Below, piece after piece: positions 51,216 through 57,097 of a stretch of 57,097 nucleotides of DNA (positions within the stretch are counted from its first letter, which is position 1; each line of letters opens with the position of its first letter). A program made the position numbers and the translations under genes. The stretch comes from Mycoemilia scoparia (Eukaryota; Kickxellomycota; Kickxellomycetes; Kickxellales; Kickxellaceae). The notes below the pieces were generated by a model. The model was given only the letters and a program-made list of their open reading frames with translations. It searched no databases and was not told the origin of the DNA. Where the stretch lies: assembly GCA_027575805.1 (NCBI GenBank), contig JANBPU010000103.1, positions 1 through 57,097 of the forward strand. Reading direction: 5' to 3'.

Positions 51216-52598
51216 ATGTCGTTGCCTTCGCCCCAAAGACAGCCCGCTGCAACCAATCTTGATCTTGACACCACAGCCTCTCCCCAGACAAATATTTCTA
51301 CAAAGGACTCGATGCCTCCATCGCTATCCATAAAGACCGCCAACGGTAGATGTGTCAGTCTGCTCAATGATGCCAGTGTCGATTGCTCGGATGAGCCCAA
51401 AGCTTACCTTAACTCGTCCAGCGACAATGATGACGAGACTGGCGGTTCCTCCGCATGGTCGACTAGCTCAACTCCGGTTGTTGCCGAAAACTCGGTATGG
51501 CACAAAAGATCGATGTCAATTAGCGGCAACAACATCACGCTTCCCAGCATCAAGAAACTCTCATCGACATGGAAGGATGCATCTCTCATCCCTCCTGCAC
51601 CTAAAAGCGCACCACTTCCAAAGAGTGCTGGCCTAATGAGACCACCTTCACTCTCAATCAACACCTCGTTTGCTTCAACTGCCTCCACTGCTGTTTCTTC
51701 TGCTGCCTCTACACCAACAAGCACGACTCATTTTATGCCCAGCTCAGCATCGCCTTGCTCACTCAATTTTTCGCGCCCACCCCTCTCTGCCCCACCGACC
51801 GGCGTCTCTATGATGCTTGGGCGTAAGGGTGGTATTCCGGCCAACGCCACCGTAACAAAAACCATCAAACGCAAATACAAATGCCCCTACGCTGGATGCG
51901 ATAAGGCATTCACTACCAGCGGGCATCTTGCACGCCACCACCGCATCCACACTGGTGAAAAGAACTTTGCATGTCCATTCCCTGGCTGCCAATCCCGATT
52001 TTCTCGCCAGGATAACATGATGCAGCATTACCGTACCCACTTATCGGCAAAGTCACGTCGCAACAATCAGAATGGTCCCAGAAAGGTCGTCTTTATGGAA
52101 CCCATGGTCGACCCTTCCCGCCCTTCTCCGCATCACCACCACCACTCACATCACGCCATGGCAGGATCCCCAACTGCTGCCTATGCAGGAGCCACGACTC
52201 CTCGCCAATCTTCCACTTCATATATCCGACCACAATACCACCATCCATACCAAAGGTCGCCACCACCACCACCCCCTCCCGGCGTAGCAGCACCACCTGG
52301 GCATGCCTCCCAGTCATCACCTCTGTCTGCTGATGTCCACAACCGTCTTGCATCTGGCCCTGGTGCGCCACCAGCCTTGCCATCCATCCACCTTTTAGCT
52401 ACTGCAGCCTCAATGTCCAAGACGGCATCGTCAACCAGTCCATCAGACCACAAGACCGTATCGTCACCATCATCTCGTTCGCCTGCAGCTGGTGTTGGTG
52501 GGAGAAGTAGTCCTTATGGAGCCGTAGGCAGTAACAACTTTGCCAAACCAACAAACATTCCATACTCGGCTAGGTCTGCTGGTTACTATCAATGTTAA
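51216..52598 (+). CDS. C2H2 zinc-finger transcription factor, Nrg1-like
   Basis: An intronless protein of 460 aa, started at the first ATG (MSLPSPQRQ); the frame is open further upstream but has no ATG. Two adjacent C2H2 fingers lie at about residues 220-275: YKCPYAGCDKAFTTSGHLAR then HHRIHTGEK, and FACPFPGCQSRFSRQDNMMQ then HYRTHLSAKSRR. The fingertip wording FTTSGHLARH and SRQDNMMQHYRTH is that of the Nrg1/Nrg2 repressor group, which binds CCCT-type sites and represses glucose- and filamentation-related genes through Tup1-Cyc8. The flanks are Ser/Thr/Ala-rich, followed by a His-rich run (SPHHHHHSHH) and Pro runs. DNA binding is secure; the repressor role is family inference. It is the only supported gene in the last 11.6 kb. 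Confidence 0.9.
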   Translation: MSLPSPQRQPAATNLDLDTTASPQTNISTKDSMPPSLSIKTANGRCVSLLNDASVDCSDEPKAYLNSSSDNDDETGGSSAWSTSSTPVVAENSVWHKRSMSISGNNITLPSIKKLSSTWKDASLIPPAPKSAPLPKSAGLMRPPSLSINTSFASTASTAVSSAASTPTSTTHFMPSSASPCSLNFSRPPLSAPPTGVSMMLGRKGGIPANATVTKTIKRKYKCPYAGCDKAFTTSGHLARHHRIHTGEKNFACPFPGCQSRFSRQDNMMQHYRTHLSAKSRRNNQNGPRKVVFMEPMVDPSRPSPHHHHHSHHAMAGSPTAAYAGATTPRQSSTSYIRPQYHHPYQRSPPPPPPPGVAAPPGHASQSSPLSADVHNRLASGPGAPPALPSIHLLATAASMSKTASSTSPSDHKTVSSPSSRSPAAGVGGRSSPYGAVGSNNFAKPTNIPYSARSAGYYQC

Positions 52599-54718
52599 GC
52601 ATATCGTCGATATGGGTGGCTGTGACTCATCCCATCCCAGACAGACAAGCACAAATTAAAATTTTACATGAGCCGGCTTTCTATGTCACCGTCACCTCAC
52701 CACTTACGCACACCACCACCACCATTACAATTATGAAAACTGTCCCCTTATTTGCTATATCTAGACGTCTGCATATATATACACCCACATAATAAGTTAT
52801 TAACTCCCACCTAACAACGCGCCATACCATTTCACACCTCCTCCACCCTCCTTCTGTCACGGCATCAACAACTGAACCCTTTCCAAAACAATCCGAATAA
52901 ATTCCTTGGCATGCTAAATAAGAAGGAATACGTCCGCCATTTCCTATATCTTCAGCCAATTACGAATGTATGTTGCGAACATTTCATTTTGCAAAATCTC
53001 CCGCATACACCACCAAGTTTGGATACATACGCCTCTGCTGCTGTCACAATGTTTTCATCTGACTGCTGCCTACACTCTACTATAATACTTGCTGCTACTA
53101 AATGAGGTAGTAGTAGTAGTATAACAATTGGAATTCTTTTGTGGGGGTGGTGAACACGATATGTAATTCTACAAAACTGTGCTATACCAACTAATACGAC
53201 AAAAATAGTGGTGGGGAGAGGATACTTTTGGTATCATTTCATACTATACACACCCTTTTTAATTTTAATTTTTTCTAGTATTTCTATATCATGAATTTTC
53301 GTTGCGATCTATTCTTTTTTCTCATTTATTTCTATAAACATTTGTATATTCATCATCATCAGCAACAGCAAGAAAACAATAATAATAATAATCATTTTCA
53401 CCAATAGTTAAATTACATTTACCAAATTCTTTTCAAGTGTTTTGATGTGGTGATGGTTAACTTGCTGCAATTGGATTGATAGAATGTCGTTGGTATTAGT
53501 GAAGATGGATAATAATAGTCCGGATTATTATTATTATTATTATTTATTATTATAGATGTGTGAGATTCCTATTATATCAATTGTGGCTTGCTATGTTGGT
53601 ACCCAATCAGGAACAACATATGGACCATTGAATATGAATGTGTGTTACAGCACCAGCAGCATTAGTTTACAAGGGGCACTATTGTTGTTTTTTTGTTTAT
53701 GTGGGTGGATCAAGTTGAAGGGAAAGCACCAGGCTGTAAACAAACATAGGCACACACATATAAAAACCTGGCCAAAAATATCCATAAAAATCAGACTCAA
53801 ACATGATTTCTGTAATAGGCGTTGCTGATGTTTTGATGCAGCACATCTCTTGTCCCTTAAGATGTGCAACGCAACACACAACAGAAACAACCACAACAAT
53901 TAATAGTATCCCTATTTCTCTGACGATGGAGGTGGCGGCATCTGCCCTTGCTGTTTCTGATGCTCTGACTCCATATGGAGGCCAAGCCGACTGACCCTGG
54001 GGTGCATCTCCTCCTCCTCCCCTCTCTCACCCCTTATTGCCCCTATTGCTATTGACATTGGTTTTGTTGCTGCATGAACAAATTCGTACACACGCCAGCA
54101 CACTATATAAGGCAGGACCTTCACGTACAATTGCACAGGGACTGCTTATAAGCCCCTTGGCATGGCGGTGTTTTTGTCCTTAGGATCAATAGCAATAACA
54201 CAGCAGCAGCAGCAGCAACAGCAACAGCAAGTAATAAGCCACTTAGACAGGTGCCCATTAGACTGATGCAGAGTTGCAGCACCTCATTTAACACATCCAG
54301 TAAGCAGCACCACATAAGCTGCTGATACACAACCTTGCAGCCATGTGTGTGTGTTGCTTCAAGACTATCGGTGTGTGTATGTATTTTCCCTAAAGAACCG
54401 ACACACACACACAGCGAACGAGGGAGTGATGGTTTATTGTTCAATATGCGATTGATTTATTGGATATTTGGTCCATTGATTGGCTGGCAGGTTTTGTGGG
54501 TGGGTATTTAATTATCAATTCAAGCATCTTTTGACTCACTCTACTATACCTGCCTGCCTGCCTACCTGCCTGCACAAAGAATAGAAAATGCAAACAGATA
54601 GAAAGAGGCATAGCAAATGTGTAGATTTTTTTTCCCCTGACAGTGGGACAAAAATATGATATTAAGGTTCTGTTATCTTTCTACAAGCTGCACTGAAAAT
54701 CATTTTCCACTCATCATG
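52599..54718. other. Gene-free 3' region with microsatellites
   Basis: No supported gene. It contains (TAG)n at 53105-53120, (TAA)n near 53378-53393, (TTA)n at 53526-53555, (CAG/CAA)n at about 54201-54229, and a GCCTGCCT tract at about 54551-54573. Confidence 0.45.
53526..53555. repeat. (TTA)n microsatellite
   Basis: About eight tandem TTA/ATT units with one interruption. Confidence 0.75.
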
Positions 54719-54866
54719 ATATGGGCAATGATTTTTGAAGGGTACCACCACACACCTCCTTTTGGTGGCTGCCAATAATTATAGGGACAGCAGTCGCTGC
54801 CAAACTGATGTCCAGTTTTACTAGTTGGTAAACAAACATTCGCCCTTCAAAAATTATCCCTCATAT
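54719..54866. mobile_element. MITE-like inverted-repeat element, copy E
   Basis: Left end ATATGGGCAATGATTTTTGA followed by AGGGTACC mirrors the right end, complement ATATGAGGGATAATTTTTGA followed by AGGGCGAA. The interior has TTTTGGTGGCTGCCAATAAT, TATAGGGACAG and GATGTCCAGTTTTACTAGT, the last shared with copy B. At 148 bp it is the longest copy. Confidence 0.85.
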
Positions 54867-56772
54867 CTATGCACAAATGCATGCCAAGCACAACAAACAT
54901 ATTTTTGAATCTGGAAATTTATCCAAACTTGACATCTCTGAAGGGCTTAGGTGCTCTCTTCCTCCCTCCCTCCCTAACAGCGATAATAACATATTAAACC
55001 TATTAATTCAAATCCGATTAACTGCCTGACCTGACAGAGAGAGATCCTGCATGGAAGATAAGCAATTATTCTCTTGCCATAGATTAATGGGGGAAAAGGG
55101 AGGAGGAGGAGGAGGGTTTGTTTACACCTGCACATGGGACACATCTGGGGGGCTTTGCCGTAATAGTCATGACATTGACGCCACGCCGGGCTCAAAGATG
55201 TGGGCAGAAATACCCCTTGCATAAATACGCTGCTCTATCCACCCAGAGCTGGGAGGATCTCACAGCAAAGTGGATTTTGAACCCTTTTGTGCTGTTTGTT
55301 CCAGATGATGCCAAGCACGGGTTTATGTGCCTTCTCCCAGTTGTGGATTCACCATAGATTCCATGATCTTGTAGATGGTTTATATTTGCACTCAATTATA
55401 CACAGTTATGTTTTCTGCTGCCAATATTATTTTTTTGATAGGAAGAAGTGGCAACGACGACGACAACAACAACAACAATTAGCAAAATCTCACATATTTC
55501 TATAGAAAAGAAATTTGGGGGAGGGTAGTTTTTGACCCAATGACTCTGAAACTTTGATTGGAATCTTTTGCTAGAAAAACATTTCTTGGCTCATACACAC
55601 ACATGATCCCACATTCTCCCAGGGATCAGAATCCGGGGTTTGTTGCGAGTATGTCTCCATGGGAACTGGCCGAGAGGGATCATGAGAGTGCCATGGTTTT
55701 CTCCTGGCACAAAGCACAGGTGGCGGGATTGAACAATTGCCAAAACCTGCAAACTTTGTGTCCATTCTTTTCTTGGTTATTATCTGCCATCGATATTATA
55801 ATTAATCCTTCTCCCATGCTTCCCTTCTCGGCTTGTTGGTTCTTTTTCTTCTTCTACTTCTTCTGTGTGTTGGAAAAAATCCCTTGTAGCAATTCGTTCA
55901 AAATGTGAAGGCGAGCTTCGGATGTGAATATTCTTTTACATTGTTGATGCTGCTGCATCTTCTAATACTGATTCTCGAAGTGATTTATATATATGTGTGT
56001 GTGCCTGCTTTTTCCCACAGCCAGGTTGCCGAGAATCTCGCCATGCTTATTGTGTTTATTGCTCTCTCTCTCTCTCTCTCTCTCTCGCTTTCTCTTTCCG
56101 TGTGTGTAAGGGAATGTTAACCAGTGAGCCCTTGTCTGTAGTTCCTGCATGAAATCCTTCCCTTTCCAGGGTTTGTGACCTGCCAGATTTCCCTTGCCTA
56201 TGAAGGAAGTCATTCTCTCTGGCCCCGTTGTTCTTTCTTTTATATTTATTGGTATGGGTATTAATCGCCTCATTGGGCGCCTCAAACTGGATTTATGATC
56301 TATGTTTCCATCTCTTTCCCATGAAATGCACATATACATCTCCATTTGTTCCTTGGCTTCTCTCTTTTTGCCCTGCGGGTATTGGTCACAGTCCCCAGTC
56401 CTTATTCTAAATTTGGTAGGATGGCTTGCCAGGATGTCGGAAGGAAGCACATAGATTTTTTTAAAGTATCGGGTCATTTCTATTACATATCACGCATAAT
56501 TACTATGTTTGGTTAGATTTAACCCCATATTAGATGATGTACGCGTCCTGAGAAATGTCACAATGGATTATACATAAAGATCTTTCTTTATGCTACCAGA
56601 TTCTCTCGTGGAATACTATTATGACTATATTTGGCCAGATTCCACAAGGCTTTGGACAAAATGTGTTGTTTCCTAGGAGTAGTAGTTGCATACAACATGA
56701 CTGGTGATTAGGCTAGAATCTGACGAGGCCTACCATTTCTGCATAATTAATGCCTGATCACCAGTGAAATTT
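54867..56772. other. Gene-free region, no supported gene
   Basis: Only repeats (TCCC tract near 54957-54975, GGAGGA tract near 55099-55115, CT microsatellite at 56061-56087) and short unsupported frames. Confidence 0.4.
56061..56087. repeat. (CT)n microsatellite
   Basis: About 13 uninterrupted CT units. Confidence 0.85.
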
Positions 56773-56885
56773 GGGTAGTTATTTTTGAAGGGCGACTTTT
56801 GGTGGCCAATGACTATAGGGGCAGTCACAGCCAAATGCGTGATCACAGTCTGTTAGCAAATGTCGCTCTTCAAAAATAACTGCCC
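56773..56885. mobile_element. MITE-like inverted-repeat element, copy F
   Basis: The best-preserved copy (113 bp). The left end GGGTAGTTATTTTTGAAGGG, then CGACTTTT, matches the inverted right end GGGCAGTTATTTTTGAAGAG, then CGACATTT, with few mismatches over 28 bp. The interior is GGTGGCCAATGACTATAGGG followed by GCAGTCACAGCCAAATG. Confidence 0.9.
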
Positions 56886-56962
56886 AAGTTGGGGTTTTTA
56901 AAGTTGATCGCTATGCAATGTCGTAATTATAACTCTATCCAATGGTGTCCATTAATCTCATA

Positions 56963-57097
56963 TAAAAGCCTTTCCTTTAGAAGTGTACTGGAATAATCTC
57001 TCCAATGCTCCCCAAAAGTGTATGACTTATGGGCCAAATTTTCATGAATGTATCAGGGCACAGGATTGTTCCCTTTTGACAAAGAACCAGCCATATG
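56963..57097. repeat. Dispersed repeat, copy 2, cut by the window end
   Basis: Aligns by eye with 9376-9502 from TTTCCTTTAGAAGTGTACTG to AGAACCAGCCATATG. It begins about 80 bp after MITE copy F. The plus-strand reading FPLEVYWNNLSN is open in the same register as the other copy. Confidence 0.5.

Noticed and set aside
1..57097. CRISPR arrays, prokaryotic operons or phage features
   Set aside because: Spliced genes and TATA boxes show a eukaryotic nuclear genome. No spaced direct repeats of CRISPR type are present; the tandem repeats are microsatellites or coding repeats.

Overview
This is nuclear DNA from a fungus. Genes are split by GT-AG introns, mostly about 65-240 nt, with donors such as GTAAGT. 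They sit on both strands, are not in operons, and some have TATA boxes. The proteins are fungal: an MVP1-type sorting nexin, an ALG12 mannosyltransferase, an Nrg1-like zinc-finger repressor and a CBM19-like cell-surface protein. A full-length COP1 homologue (RING, coiled coil, WD40), which common Dikarya models lack, together with the gene styles, suggests an early-diverging ('zygomycete-grade') fungus, possibly Zoopagomycota/Kickxellomycotina. That placement is inference.

Layout. 1-1.8 kb: AT-rich, with a possible eroded Tc1-like transposase reading frame. 1.8-12.4 kb: mitochondrial PP2C/PDH-phosphatase type (-), MVP1/SNX8 sorting nexin with 11 exons (-), CFD1/NUBP2 Fe-S scaffold ATPase with 5 exons (-), a small Pro/Asn-rich protein with a TATA box (+), and RRP3/DDX47 helicase with 4 exons (-). 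12.5-19.2 kb: a secreted collagen-like protein (-), an AlkB-family dioxygenase (+), a small HP1-like chromodomain gene not visible as one open frame (-), and NOG1 (-). 19.2-31.9 kb: a 3 kb gene-poor stretch, a large PH-domain protein (+), a two-TM Pro-rich protein (-), eIF4E (-), RFC4 (-) and mitochondrial malate dehydrogenase (-). 33-45.5 kb: dUTPase (+), a kelch/BTB Ral2-like protein (-), ALG12 (-) and COP1 (+). From 45.5 kb to the end the only gene I can support is the Nrg1-like regulator at 51.2 kb. The flanks of 5.7 and 4.5 kb carry microsatellites and MITEs.

Most genes are housekeeping: ribosome biogenesis (RRP3, NOG1), translation (eIF4E), DNA synthesis (RFC4, dUTPase), Fe-S assembly, N-glycosylation, endosomal sorting and the TCA cycle. 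Splice junctions for eight genes were read by hand, and each joined frame closes exactly in phase.

Main points of interest: a dispersed family of six short inverted-repeat elements (one inside a CFD1 intron, one 12 bp past the AlkB stop); two phase-supported GC-AG introns and a 34-nt intron in ALG12; an E2F-like site upstream of dUTPase; a chromodomain with an altered aromatic cage; and COP1. I found no clear new multi-gene system.
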